From Pararhodobacter zhoushanensis (lineage in GTDB: Bacteria; Pseudomonadota; Alphaproteobacteria; Rhodobacterales; Rhodobacteraceae), in contig NZ_REEZ01000007.1 of NCBI RefSeq assembly GCF_003990445.1, forward strand, positions 62,001-126,000: a DNA stretch of 64,000 nt, given 5' to 3'. Below the pieces are notes generated by a model, which was not told the DNA's origin, did not search any database, and saw nothing but the letters and a program-made list of their open reading frames with translations. Position 1 is the stretch's first letter; each line of letters starts with the position of its first letter. The translations under genes and the position numbers were made by a program. Positions 24,890 to 33,911 of this stretch are shown in pieces.

Positions 24890-26530
24890 TCAGCGCGCGG
24901 CGGTTTCCAGCGCGGGGGCCGGTTCAAACACCAGATCACGGTAGCCGTTGGCGGTGACCGCCTCGCAGGCCTCGCGGTATTTGTGGAAGCCGCCGGTGAA
25001 CATCGACATGCCCTGCGGCTTGCCCTTCACGTTCGACCCCGTCCACCACGTCTTTGCCTTCAGCATCAGCGACCGGCTGGCCAGCGTCTGGATCTGCGCC
25101 ATCCAGGCATCCTCGGCCGCAAGAGACGGCTCAACCGCCCCCTGTCCCCTGGCCTGCATCTGCGCGATCACCCCGGCGATGAAATCCACATCGTTTTCCG
25201 AGATGGTGAAGATATTCGCCAGCGCCGCCGGGCCGTTCGGTCCCGTGGTCATGAACATGTTCGGGAAACCCGCCATCATGATCCCGAAGAGCGAACGCGG
25301 CCCGCCTTCCCATTTGTCCTTGAGCGCGACGCCCTCTTTGCCGGTGATCTCGAAGGCCAAGAGCGCGCCGGTCAGCGCGTCATAGCCGGTGGCAAGGATC
25401 AGCACGTCAAGCTCATGCTCGCCCGATTGCGTGCGGATGCCCGTTTCGGTGATCTCGACGATCGGGTCAGCAAGGCAATCGACCAGATGCACATTCGGCC
25501 GGTTGTAGGTCTCGTAATAGTCGGTATCGAGGCAAGGCCGCCGCGCAAAGATCGGATAGCCGCGCGGCTTCAGCTTCTCGGCCACGGTCTTGTCGGTCAC
25601 GGTGTCATGGATGCGGTCGCGGACGAAATCGGCCACCTGATCGTTGGCCGCCTGATTGACCATCAGGTCGGAAAAGATGCCAAGGAACGTGTGTCCGCCG
25701 TGCTGCCAGGCCTGTTCCATCAACTCTTGCCGGTGGTCGGCCGGGATCGAGAAGAAAGGCCGGGTCGAGACGGGGCGCGCGCCGCCCGTGGGGTTCATCT
25801 TGCAGGCCGCGCGGATCGAGGCGTAGTTGGCCTTGAGCTCGGCCACGTCGCGGTCCGAGACTTTGCGGTTGCGCATCGGCAGGGTGAAACTGGGCGTCCG
25901 CTGGAACACGAACAGCTCGCACTCGGTGCGGCCCAGCGTCTGGATGATCTGCATCCCCGACGAGCCGGTGCCCAGCACCCCGATCCGCTTGCCTTTGAGA
26001 TCCGGCTCCTCGTGCGGCCAGCGCGCGGCCCGCAGGGTCAGGCCCTTGAAGCGGTTCAGGCCGGGGATGTCGGGGTCGGTCGGCTTGGACAGCGGGCCGG
26101 TGGACATGACGCACCACGTCGCTTCAAGCACCTTGCCGTCATTGGTGCGCACGACCCAAAGCTGGCGTTTGTCGTCCCATTTGGCGCTCTCGACGCGGGT
26201 TTCAAAACGGTAGTGCTTGCGCAGATCCAGCCGGTCGGCGACGAAATTGGCATAGGCCAGGATCTCGGGCTGGGCGGCGAATTGCTCGGACCATGTCCAT
26301 TCTTGCTGCACCTCTTCCGAGAATCCATAGCTGTAATCGACCGACAGCAGGTCGCAGCGCGCGCCCGGATAGCGGTTCCAGTACCAGACGCCGCCGACGT
26401 CTTTGCCCTCTTCGATGCTGACGATCGACAGGCCCATCTCGCGGAATTTCCAGGTGGCATACATGCCCCCGAAACCTGCGCCGACGATGACCATGTCGAC
26501 CCGCTCGGCCTTAGCTGAATTGCGATCCAT
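24890..26530 (-). CDS. Flavin-containing Baeyer-Villiger-type monooxygenase with altered fingerprint
   Basis: A 546-residue FAD/NADPH enzyme. The FAD Rossmann motif GAGFGG is near residue 16-21, the NADPH motif GTGSSG near residues 180-190, and aromatic WYWNRYPGARCD matches cyclohexanone- and phenylacetone-monooxygenase types. The family fingerprint F-x-G-x-x-x-H-x-x-x-W-P is present as FKGLTLRAARWP, with arginine replacing the histidine. The start at 26530 follows GGAGGAAGGG. A candidate IclR site lies 171 bases upstream. By family it inserts oxygen beside a ketone to give an ester or lactone. Confidence 0.9.
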   Translation of the reverse strand: MDRNSAKAERVDMVIVGAGFGGMYATWKFREMGLSIVSIEEGKDVGGVWYWNRYPGARCDLLSVDYSYGFSEEVQQEWTWSEQFAAQPEILAYANFVADRLDLRKHYRFETRVESAKWDDKRQLWVVRTNDGKVLEATWCVMSTGPLSKPTDPDIPGLNRFKGLTLRAARWPHEEPDLKGKRIGVLGTGSSGMQIIQTLGRTECELFVFQRTPSFTLPMRNRKVSDRDVAELKANYASIRAACKMNPTGGARPVSTRPFFSIPADHRQELMEQAWQHGGHTFLGIFSDLMVNQAANDQVADFVRDRIHDTVTDKTVAEKLKPRGYPIFARRPCLDTDYYETYNRPNVHLVDCLADPIVEITETGIRTQSGEHELDVLILATGYDALTGALLAFEITGKEGVALKDKWEGGPRSLFGIMMAGFPNMFMTTGPNGPAALANIFTISENDVDFIAGVIAQMQARGQGAVEPSLAAEDAWMAQIQTLASRSLMLKAKTWWTGSNVKGKPQGMSMFTGGFHKYREACEAVTANGYRDLVFEPAPALETAAR

Positions 26531-26700
26531 GTGTGCCCTTCCTCCGATTGGACTGCTGCGGGCATCGGGTGCCGGGGGCCTGCGCAATCGCCGGACCGGG
26601 GCGCCAGAGCGCGGCCTCCTCCTGAGGGTCGCGCGCCGCTTGGGCGCATGAAACGCGCTCAGGCGGCGACGAGCAACACTTCAGCAGAATTGGGCGAAAC

Positions 26701-26716
26701 ATTCACATCCGTGAAA
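26701..26716. promoter_or_regulatory. Candidate IclR-type operator, site 2
   Basis: ATTCACATCCGTGAAA, an inverted repeat (TTCAC-atcc-GTGAA), lies 171 bases upstream of the monooxygenase start and just after the IclR stop. It fits the consensus WTTCAYANNYGTGAAA of sites 1 and 3. Confidence 0.6.
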
Positions 26717-26727
26717 TGTGAGGGGGT

Positions 26728-27507
26728 TCACAGCTCGATATGGATGGGGGTGTCAAAGCCCGGATCGCGTTTGACCGACCGCGCGGCGGCCATCAGCGCG
26801 CCGAGGTATTTGTCGAAGTTCTTCTTCAGCCGCTCGGTGACGCCACCCACCGCCAGCGTCACCGGGCTGCCCAGAATGGTGCCCGGCATCAGCACGGCGA
26901 TGGTTGCGCCGCCGGCAAAGGGCACGCCCTCGGCCCAGCCATAGCCCCGGCGGCGGACCTCGGCGACGGATTTCAGGATCTCGGGCATCAGCACGCGCTC
27001 GGCCGGATTCTGCGTGGCGATATTGGCGCGGCGGACCATGTTCTCGATCTTGTCGTCGGGCATGGTGGCCAGCAAAACCCAGCCCGCCGCCGACTGCGTG
27101 ATCGGGCGCACCGTGCCCTCATCGATGTAGAAACGCAGCGCGTGCAGGGATTGCTTGGTCTTGAGGTATTGCAGGTAGACATCGTTGCGGGTGCCGACAA
27201 AGACGCCTTCGCTGGTGATCGCGTGCACGTCGTTCATCGCGTCGATGATCTGGCCCGAGCCGAACAGTGCGCGCGGCACCCAGTCACCAAGGCCGGTGAC
27301 CTTGGTGGTGGGGAAGTAGACGCGCTTGCTGCGGTCGTAGTTCAGATAGCCAAGATTAACCAATGTTTTCAGCAAGACCGTGGTGCTGGACAAAGGGTAG
27401 CCAAGGTCCGTCGACAGCTCGGACATGGTGCGGGGCTGTTGGGACAGGCGGAAGTGTTCGAGGATCTCGAACGCCCGCATCGCGGATTTGACCTGAGCGT
27501 TCGACAC
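26728..27507 (-). CDS. IclR family transcriptional regulator
   Basis: A 259-residue regulator: an N-terminal winged helix at about residues 8-70 (MSELSTDLGYPLSSTTVLLK) and a C-terminal GAF-like effector domain (VFVGTRNDVYLQYLKT, then GYGWAEGVPFAGGATIAV). I start it at the GTG complementary to 27505-27507, which has a strong GGGGGG box; an in-frame upstream ATG lacks one and would place site 3 inside the gene. It sits between the monooxygenase and a divergent SDR gene. Three matching palindromes (16546, 26701, 27522) make it the likely regulator of this island. Confidence 0.9.
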   Translation of the reverse strand: MSNAQVKSAMRAFEILEHFRLSQQPRTMSELSTDLGYPLSSTTVLLKTLVNLGYLNYDRSKRVYFPTTKVTGLGDWVPRALFGSGQIIDAMNDVHAITSEGVFVGTRNDVYLQYLKTKQSLHALRFYIDEGTVRPITQSAAGWVLLATMPDDKIENMVRRANIATQNPAERVLMPEILKSVAEVRRRGYGWAEGVPFAGGATIAVLMPGTILGSPVTLAVGGVTERLKKNFDKYLGALMAAARSVKRDPGFDTPIHIEL

Positions 27508-27521
27508 GGCATCCCCCCGGA

Positions 27522-27537
27522 ATTCACAAGTGTGAAA
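27522..27537. promoter_or_regulatory. Candidate IclR-type operator, site 3 (autoregulatory)
   Basis: ATTCACAAGTGTGAAA contains the perfect inverted repeat TTCACA-ag-TGTGAA. It starts 15 bases before the IclR start codon and is 226 bases before the divergent SDR gene. A degenerate second copy (ATTCACTTACGGAATT) follows nearby at about 27543. Position over the leader suggests autorepression. Confidence 0.65.
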
Positions 27538-27762
27538 CTCAAATTCACTTACGGAATTTTCTGGCTGCATGCAAACGCTCGTGCAATCTTCACGTCACGC
27601 CTTACTGCCCAAGGGTCGCGTCGTGTGGTCCGCCCTGTTTGCTCTGCCCGCCGCTGAATGGCGCGGGCAGTGTGCGCAACCGGCATGCCCTTTGGAAGCG
27701 CGTAAGGCCACGGAATTATCGGCGGTTTTGCACATCGCCGGCCCAGGGAGGGGACAAGACGC

Positions 27763-28521
27763 ATGCAAGGCAGACTGACAGGTCGGGTGGCAATGGTAAC
27801 CGGCGGAGGCGGCGGCATCGGGCGTGCAATCAGCCTAGCCTATGCCCGCGAAGGGGCCGCTGTCGGCGTTGTCGATCTGAAGCTTGAGGTGGCCGAGGCG
27901 ACCGTCCAAGAGATCGTCGCCGCAGGCGGAAAGGCGATTGCCCTGCGCGCCAATGTCGCCGACCGCGAAGAAGTGTTCACCGCCGCCGCGCGCATCAAGC
28001 ATGCGCTGGGGCCGATCACCATTCTGGTCAACAACGCGATGTATAACCGCTACGGCCCGCTGGAAGACCAGACCGAGACGATGATCGGACGGATGATCGA
28101 CGTGGGCTTCAAGGGTGTGATCTGGGGCTATCAGGCCGCCGTTCCGCAGATGCGTCTGGCGGGCGGGGGCGTGATCGTCAACATCGCCTCTCCCTCGGCT
28201 GTTTTGGCGATGAAGAACGGCATCATGTACAGCGCGATCAAGGCGGCGGTGGCTGCTGCCACGCGCTCGGGTGCGGCTGAGTTCGGCCCTGACAATATCC
28301 GCGTCACGGCGATTGCGCCGGGGCCGACCCAGACCGACGGCGCCAATCTGGTGGTGTCGGAAGAGGCCTGGGAACGCCGCCGCCAGCGCATGCCGATTGG
28401 CCGCCTGGGACAGCCCGAAGATATGGCGAATGCCGCCGTGTTTCTGGCCTCGGACGAGGCATCTTTTGTGACCGGGGACATGCTGTTTGTCGACGGAGGG
28501 GTCACCTACGCGTTTTCGTGA
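27763..28521 (+). CDS. SDR family NAD(P)-dependent oxidoreductase
   Basis: A 252-residue short-chain dehydrogenase of classical length with TGGGGGIGR at residues 13-21, NNAMYN, an active-site serine in ASPSAV, and YSAIK near residues 154-158. The C-terminal DGGVT motif is typical. It is the first plus-strand gene beyond the IclR regulator and precedes a periplasmic binding protein gene. A likely role is oxidation of an alcohol to the ketone used by the nearby monooxygenase; that is inferred. Confidence 0.9.
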   Translation: MQGRLTGRVAMVTGGGGGIGRAISLAYAREGAAVGVVDLKLEVAEATVQEIVAAGGKAIALRANVADREEVFTAAARIKHALGPITILVNNAMYNRYGPLEDQTETMIGRMIDVGFKGVIWGYQAAVPQMRLAGGGVIVNIASPSAVLAMKNGIMYSAIKAAVAAATRSGAAEFGPDNIRVTAIAPGPTQTDGANLVVSEEAWERRRQRMPIGRLGQPEDMANAAVFLASDEASFVTGDMLFVDGGVTYAFS

Positions 28522-28581
28522 CCGCTGAGAAATGAACCGGCAAGGCTGGAGGAGCCGAGCCAATCCAATGGGAGGAAGACC

Positions 28582-29796
28582 ATGAAAACCACGAAAGCCT
28601 TCGGGCTCATGATGACCTGCACCGCGCTGACCGCTTCGCCGGCCTTTGCAGATTTTTCCGACGGTGTGATCCGTATTGGCGTGATGAACGACCAGTCGGG
28701 CCCCTATGCCGATAACTGCGGCGCGGGCTCGGTCGCGATGGCGCGGCTGGCGGTCGAGGATAACGGCGGCGCGATCAACGGCACGCCCATCGAGATCGTC
28801 ATCGCCGATGACCAGAACCAGCCCGACATCGGTGTGTCGACCGCACGGCGCTGGGTCGAAGAAGAGGGCGTCGATGCGATCATCGGCTGCTCGGCCTCGT
28901 CCATCGCGCTGGCGGTTCAGGACGTGATGCGCGAAAACAACCGCCCCTATCTGATCGCGGGAACGGCCACGACCGAAACCACCAATGGCCAGTGTTCGCC
29001 GATGACGACGAACTGGGCCTATGACACCTATACGCTGGCGCGCGGCTCGGTGAATGCCCAGCTCGAACAGGGCAACCTGACCTGGTACTTCATCACGGTT
29101 GACTACACCTTCGGCCAGCAATGGCAGGCTGATGCCACCCGCTTCGTTGAAGCGGCAGGCGGGACGGTGCTGGGCTCGACCCTGCATCCGCTGGGCGCGA
29201 ACGACTTTTCATCGCAGCTGCTGCAAGCACAGGCCAGCGGCGCGCAGGTGATCGGGATCGCCAACGCCGGGGCCGATCTGGCCAACGTGATCAAGCAAGC
29301 GGAAGAGTTCGGCATCGTCGCCGCCGGTCAGCATCTGGCGCCGCTGGGGATTCAGGTTAACAACGTCTACAGCATCGGGTTGGAAGCGACGCAGGGGTTG
29401 GTGTTCTCGGCTGCGGCCTACTGGAATTCGGACGATGAGACCCGCGCCCTGACCGAGCGCTACAACGCGGCCTATGACGGGCGGTATCCCAACGAGTCGC
29501 AGCTGGTCACCTATTCGGCGATGAACCATCTGCTGCAATCCATGGCAGCAGGCGGCAGCGACGATGGCGTCACGGTCATGGAACAGATGCGGGCGCTGCC
29601 GGTGAACGATCCGGTCATGCACGATGTGTCGATCCGTGCCGATGGCGTGGTGATGCACCCGATGCAACTGGTGCGCGTGCAGACGCCTGAGGCCTCGACC
29701 GGGCCGTGGGATCTGTACGAAGTGCTCGGCCAGATCCCGGCTGAACAATCCTGGCGGTCGCAGGCTGAAAGCGCCTGCCCGCTGTTCACCAACTAA
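28582..29796 (+). CDS. Liv-type ABC transporter substrate-binding protein
   Basis: A 404-residue periplasmic receptor of the LivJ/LivK (HAAT) class. A signal peptide of about 23 residues (cleaved after AFA) is followed by IRIGVMNDQSGPYAD and the typical AVEDNGGAINGTPIEIVIADDQ segment. It lacks its own permease genes; the LivGFHM-type set at 19840-23110 lacks a receptor, so they probably form one transporter. GGGAGGAAG precedes the start. A hairpin with T-run follows at 29810-29844, keeping its expression separate from the enzymes beyond. Confidence 0.92.
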   Translation: MKTTKAFGLMMTCTALTASPAFADFSDGVIRIGVMNDQSGPYADNCGAGSVAMARLAVEDNGGAINGTPIEIVIADDQNQPDIGVSTARRWVEEEGVDAIIGCSASSIALAVQDVMRENNRPYLIAGTATTETTNGQCSPMTTNWAYDTYTLARGSVNAQLEQGNLTWYFITVDYTFGQQWQADATRFVEAAGGTVLGSTLHPLGANDFSSQLLQAQASGAQVIGIANAGADLANVIKQAEEFGIVAAGQHLAPLGIQVNNVYSIGLEATQGLVFSAAAYWNSDDETRALTERYNAAYDGRYPNESQLVTYSAMNHLLQSMAAGGSDDGVTVMEQMRALPVNDPVMHDVSIRADGVVMHPMQLVRVQTPEASTGPWDLYEVLGQIPAEQSWRSQAESACPLFTN

Positions 29797-29809
29797 GTTC
29801 CTCCCCACC

Positions 29810-29844
29810 TGGCGACCGGTCTTCGGGCTGGTCGCCAATTTTTT
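29810..29844 (+). terminator. Intrinsic terminator just upstream of the lactonase operon
   Basis: Stem TGGCGACC / GGTCGCCA with a 12-base loop is followed by ATTTTTT. It lies 13 bases after the binding-protein stop and ends about 11 bases before the start codon of the SMP-30 gene, so that gene may depend on partial read-through. Confidence 0.8.
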
Positions 29845-29855
29845 CGGGACACGCG

Positions 29856-30761
29856 ATGACCGCCCCTATCGACACAAAGATCAAAGCCCAACGCGTCGGG
29901 CCAAGCCCGGACATGCTGGGCGAAAGCCCGTTGTGGGACGACCGGCGCCAGCGTTTGTACTGGGTGGACGGCGTGTCGCGCATGATCCGCTTTCTGGACC
30001 CGTCCAGCGGTGCGTCGGGGCAAATGCTCATGCCGTCGATGATTGGCTCGATCGGGCTGTGCGAGGATGGGCGGCTGGTCGCAGGCCTGTTCGACGGGAT
30101 CTATCTTGTCGATCTGGATGCAGACAGCCTTTCGCCGCTCTACCGCCCGGCGATCCCCAGCGACCGCGTGCGCTTCAACGATGGCAAGGTTGACCGTCAG
30201 GGTCGCTTCGTCTGCGGCGGCATGGGCGTGTTTGCCGAGCCGGTGGGCGAGCTGATCCGCGTCACCGGTGACGGGCAGGCCGAGGTGCTGGCCAACGGCA
30301 TCCGCATCTCGAACTCGCTGTGTTTCAGCCCGGACGGGCGCACGATGTATTTCTCGGACAGTCTGGACCGCTTCATCCGCGCCTATGACTATGACGACGG
30401 CGAACTTTCGCATCCGCGCGTGTTTGCCGATACGCAGCAATTCAATTCCGGCCCTGACGGCGCAACCGTCGATGCCGAAGGCCATGTCTGGGTGGCGCTG
30501 GTCAATGTCGGCAAGATCGCCCGCTTCGCTCCCTCGGGCAAGCTGGAGCGTCTGGTCGAGGCCCCCACGGATATGCCCAGCTGTCTGGCGTTTGGCGGTC
30601 CGAATCTGGACCAGCTTTATGTCACCTCGATCAAGGACAGCGGCTCGGGCCGCGCGATCTCGCGCCATCCGCAGGGCGGGTATCTGTTCGCGCTCGACGG
30701 GCTGGGCGTCACCGGGCTGGCCGAACCGCGCATGAAACTGGGAGGGGCCGCGCATGTCTGA
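29856..30761 (+). CDS. SMP-30/gluconolactonase family lactonase
   Basis: A 301-residue six-bladed beta-propeller hydrolase. Metal-site landmarks are GESPLWD (glutamate near residue 23), RFNDGKVD, NGIRISNSL (asparagine) and GPDGATVD (aspartate), so the divalent-metal site seems intact. No signal peptide, so it acts in the cytoplasm. GGGACACG precedes the start. In this island it may open the lactone made by the Baeyer-Villiger-type enzyme. Its end overlaps the next gene by eight bases. Sugar lactonase activity remains an alternative. Confidence 0.9.
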   Translation: MTAPIDTKIKAQRVGPSPDMLGESPLWDDRRQRLYWVDGVSRMIRFLDPSSGASGQMLMPSMIGSIGLCEDGRLVAGLFDGIYLVDLDADSLSPLYRPAIPSDRVRFNDGKVDRQGRFVCGGMGVFAEPVGELIRVTGDGQAEVLANGIRISNSLCFSPDGRTMYFSDSLDRFIRAYDYDDGELSHPRVFADTQQFNSGPDGATVDAEGHVWVALVNVGKIARFAPSGKLERLVEAPTDMPSCLAFGGPNLDQLYVTSIKDSGSGRAISRHPQGGYLFALDGLGVTGLAEPRMKLGGAAHV

Positions 30762-32847
30762 CGCCTTCGCCGCCCTCATGGCCCCGCGCAGTGTGGCGCT
30801 GGTCGGCGCCTCGGATGATGTATCGCGCATCGGGGGCCGCCCGCTGCGCTATCTGCGCGAGGCGGGCTTTGCCGGGCGCGTCCTGCCGGTCAACCCGCGC
30901 CGCGAAAGCGTGCAGGGTCTGCCCGCCTTTCCCTCGATCGCCGCTTTGCCCGAAACACCCGACACCGCCATTCTGGCGCTGCCCGCCGCCGCGACCTTGC
31001 AAACGGTTGAGGAATGCGCGGAGCGCGGCGTGCGTTCGGCGGTGATCTTTTCGGCCGGGTTTGCTGAAACGGGGCTCGAGGGCGAATACCTGCAATCGCG
31101 TATCGTCGCCACCGCGCGCGAGGCGGGCATGCGGCTGCTCGGCCCGAACTGTCTGGGCGTCTTCAACCCGGCGATCGGCTATTACGGCACGTTCAGCGTC
31201 ATTCTGGACACCGCACTGATCACCCCCGGCCCGGTTGGCATCGTCTCGCAAAGCGGGGCGTATGGCGCGCATATCGCCCATCTGGCGCGGCAGCGCGGGC
31301 TGGGCATCAGCCAGTGGATCACCACCGGGAACGAGGCCGATATCGACGTGGCCGAGGCGCTGGACTGGGTCGTCCGCCAGCCCGAGACGCGCGTGGTCAT
31401 GGCCTATGCCGAAGGCGTGCGCGACCGCGATCTGTTCCTGAACGCGCTGGAGACTGCGCGCGATCTGGGCAAGCCGATTGTGTTCATGAAAACCGGGCGC
31501 TCGTCGGTCGGGGCCGCCGCTGCCGCCTCGCATACCGCCGCGCTGGCCGGGTCGGACGCCGTGTTCGACGCCGTGCTGCGTCAGTACGGTGTGCACCGCG
31601 CGGCCACGACGGCCGAGCAGATCGACGTCGCCTATGCCTCCGCCTCGGGCCGCTTTCCGGCGGGCAACCGGATCGGGATTTTCACCATGTCCGGCGGCTT
31701 TGGCATCCAGCTCGCCGATGATGCCGAGGCGGCGGGCCTCGACGTCTCGCCCATGCCCGAGGATGCGCAGGCCGAGTTGCTCGAGATGCTGCCCTTCGCC
31801 GCGCCGCGCAATCCGGTCGACGCCACCGCGCAGGCGGTCAGCGATCTGAACCTGTTGCAGCGCTGCGTGCAACTGATGATGACGCGCGGCGAGTATGATC
31901 TTTTCACCGCCATCCTGGGCACCGGCCCGGCCAGCCGCACCTATGCCGACCCACTGCGCAAGGCGCTGATGGAAGCGCTGGGCGAGGCTGGCGACAGTAT
32001 CCGCGCGCTGACCATGTCCGCCCCCCCTGAGGTGGTGCGCCGCTACGAGGCCGACGGGTTTCTGGTGTTCGAGGATGGCTCGGCGCTGGCCCACGCGCTG
32101 GGCGCGCTGACCCGGTTCCGCGATGCCTTTGCCCGCCGTGACGAAGCCCCCGCGCCGATGGAACCGATGGAGTTGCCGCAAGGCCCGCTGAGTGAAGCGC
32201 GCGCCAAGGCGCTGCTGACGCGCGCGGGGATCCGCTTTGCGCGCGAACACCTTGCGGCGGATGCTGCCTGCGCCGCGCGCCTTGCGCCGACGCTGGGTTT
32301 CCCCGTGGTGGTCAAGATCTGCTCGCCCGACATCGCCCACAAGACCGAGATCGGCGGCGTCGCCGTCAATCTGCAAGATGAAGAGGCCGTGCGGCAGGCC
32401 GCCGCCGATATCCTCGCCCGCGCCGCCACGGCGATGCCCGACGCGCGGATCGAGGGCGTGCTGGTCGCGCCGATGGTGCAGGGCGGCGTGGAGACCATCG
32501 TCGGCGTCACCCGTGATCCGGTGCTGGGGCCGGTGGTGATGTTCGGTCTGGGCGGTATCTTTGTCGAGGTGCTCAAGGACGTCACCTTCCGCGCCGCGCC
32601 CTTCGGTGTCGCCGAGGCGCATCGCATGATCCGCGAAATCCGCGGCTTTGCGTTGCTTGAGGGTGTGCGCGGCGCGCCGCCCAGCGACATCGACGCGCTG
32701 GCGCAACTGCTCAGCGACCTGTCGCGCTTTGCTGCCGCCCATGCCGAGCAGGTGGTAAGCGTCGACCTGAACCCGGTGCGCGTGATGCCCAAAGGGCAGG
32801 GCGTCATCGCGCTGGATGCCTTGATCGAACTGGAGGGCCAGCCATGA
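30754..32847 (+). CDS. NDP-forming acyl-CoA synthetase (acetate-CoA ligase family)
   Basis: A 697-residue fused enzyme: an N-terminal CoA-binding domain ([10 protein letters not shown]), two succinyl-CoA-ligase-like domains with the putative phosphohistidine H260 in [11 protein letters not shown], and a C-terminal ATP-grasp domain (from about residue 480; [18 protein letters not shown]). It makes or uses an acyl-CoA with ADP or GDP rather than AMP. Similar proteins act as feruloyl- or other aromatic-acid CoA ligases. GGGAGG precedes the start, and it overlaps both neighbours, so translation is coupled. Confidence 0.92.
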   Translation: MSDAFAALMAPRSVALVGASDDVSRIGGRPLRYLREAGFAGRVLPVNPRRESVQGLPAFPSIAALPETPDTAILALPAAATLQTVEECAERGVRSAVIFSAGFAETGLEGEYLQSRIVATAREAGMRLLGPNCLGVFNPAIGYYGTFSVILDTALITPGPVGIVSQSGAYGAHIAHLARQRGLGISQWITTGNEADIDVAEALDWVVRQPETRVVMAYAEGVRDRDLFLNALETARDLGKPIVFMKTGRSSVGAAAAASHTAALAGSDAVFDAVLRQYGVHRAATTAEQIDVAYASASGRFPAGNRIGIFTMSGGFGIQLADDAEAAGLDVSPMPEDAQAELLEMLPFAAPRNPVDATAQAVSDLNLLQRCVQLMMTRGEYDLFTAILGTGPASRTYADPLRKALMEALGEAGDSIRALTMSAPPEVVRRYEADGFLVFEDGSALAHALGALTRFRDAFARRDEAPAPMEPMELPQGPLSEARAKALLTRAGIRFAREHLAADAACAARLAPTLGFPVVVKICSPDIAHKTEIGGVAVNLQDEEAVRQAAADILARAATAMPDARIEGVLVAPMVQGGVETIVGVTRDPVLGPVVMFGLGGIFVEVLKDVTFRAAPFGVAEAHRMIREIRGFALLEGVRGAPPSDIDALAQLLSDLSRFAAAHAEQVVSVDLNPVRVMPKGQGVIALDALIELEGQP

Positions 32848-33377
32848 CACCCGATCTAGCCGCGCAGATCACCGAATTGCGCGATCGCGAGGCGATCAAG
32901 GATTGTCTGCACCGCTATTGTCGCGGCGTGGACCGCGCCGACGAGGTCGCGCTTCGCTCGGCCTATTGGCCCGATGCCACCGACCGGCACGGCCCCTATC
33001 AGGGCAGCGCCGAGGGTTTCATCAACTGGGCGCGCAGCGTCTTCGCCACCGGGCCGCGCAATGTGCATGTGCTGACCAACATCCTGATCGACTTCGCCAG
33101 CCCCACCGAAGCCGCCGTCGAAAGCTATTTCACCGCCCACCAACGCGGCAAGGGTGCGGATGGCGTGGTCCGGCAAGTCATGCTGATCGGCCGTTATTGC
33201 GACCGGTTCGAGAAGCGCGGCGACGACTGGCGCGTCGCGGCGCGCACCGTGGTCTATGACTGGGCCGAGGATCAGACCGTGCCCGAGGGCAGCGAGGCCG
33301 AGCGTTTTGGCGTGCGACAGCCGGTCGGCAGCAGCTGGCCCGATGATCCCGTCTACCAGATCCTCAAACCCGTCTGA
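32844..33377 (+). CDS. SnoaL-like (NTF2 fold) protein (177 aa)
   Basis: A 177-residue protein with the SnoaL_4 pattern: an N-terminal helix ([17 protein letters not shown]), FWPDATD-like AYWPDATD, and a sheet ending with [13 protein letters not shown]. Members include dehydratases, isomerases, hydrolases and small subunits of aromatic degradation systems. The start overlaps the stop of the acyl-CoA synthetase (ATGA). It is followed by a flavin reductase. A catalytic role in the island is likely, but the reaction is unknown. Confidence 0.85.
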   Translation: MTPDLAAQITELRDREAIKDCLHRYCRGVDRADEVALRSAYWPDATDRHGPYQGSAEGFINWARSVFATGPRNVHVLTNILIDFASPTEAAVESYFTAHQRGKGADGVVRQVMLIGRYCDRFEKRGDDWRVAARTVVYDWAEDQTVPEGSEAERFGVRQPVGSSWPDDPVYQILKPV

Positions 33378-33405
33378 CCAGCCCCTGCCAATGGAAAGCG
33401 CTCCC

Positions 33406-33906
33406 ATGAAAGATCGGCCCAACGCCGTCGCGGTCGACGACTACAAGACGGCGATGCGCCATGTCGTCTCGCCCGTCGCCGTCGTCACCTATCGCCACGC
33501 TGATGCGTGGGAGGGGATGACCGTCACCGCGATCTGCTCGGCCACGACCGAGCCGCCGACGCTGGTGGTCTGCATTCGCAACGACCGTCCCGCTGCCGAA
33601 CGTATTCGCACGGCCGGGGCTTTCGTGGTGAACTTCCTGTCTGATGAGCAGGCCGATATTGCCCGGCGGTTTTCCTCGACCCCGCTCGATGATCGTGGCG
33701 CGTTTGATCTGGGAACCTGGGAAGAGGGGCAGGCGGGTGCGCCGATGCTTGATGGCGCGGTCAGCCGCTTTGACTGCGTGGTGGCGCAAGCCTTTACGCA
33801 AGGCAGCCACACGGTGTTTCTGGGGTCGGTCGTCGGCCTGCGCATCGCGCCCGGCGCGAACCTGCTTTACCGCGACGGATTCTTTCGTCGCCTGACTGCG
33901 GAGTGA
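33406..33906 (+). CDS. Flavin reductase family protein (FMN-binding split barrel)
   Basis: A 166-residue protein of the HpaC-like NAD(P)H:flavin reductase family: VVSPVAVVTY and GMTVTAICSATTEPPTLVVCI at the N-terminus, FVVNFLSDEQ in the middle and the H-x-V-F-L-G motif (SHTVFLGSV) near the C-terminus. It usually supplies reduced FMN or FAD to a two-component monooxygenase. No oxygenase subunit of that kind is adjacent, and the island monooxygenase appears self-contained, so its partner is unclear. ATG 33406 has GGAAAG upstream; ATG 33391 is an alternative. Confidence 0.88.
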   Translation: MKDRPNAVAVDDYKTAMRHVVSPVAVVTYRHADAWEGMTVTAICSATTEPPTLVVCIRNDRPAAERIRTAGAFVVNFLSDEQADIARRFSSTPLDDRGAFDLGTWEEGQAGAPMLDGAVSRFDCVVAQAFTQGSHTVFLGSVVGLRIAPGANLLYRDGFFRRLTAE

Positions 33907-33911
33907 TCCCC

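Noticed and set aside
24824-26518. Long open frame antisense to the monooxygenase
   Set aside because: Covers the same bases as a clear FAD enzyme; composition is typical of a mirror frame and there is no domain signal.
30709-32850. Long open frame antisense to the NDP-forming acyl-CoA synthetase
   Set aside because: Shadow of a gene with intact motifs; no ribosome site and no recognisable domain.
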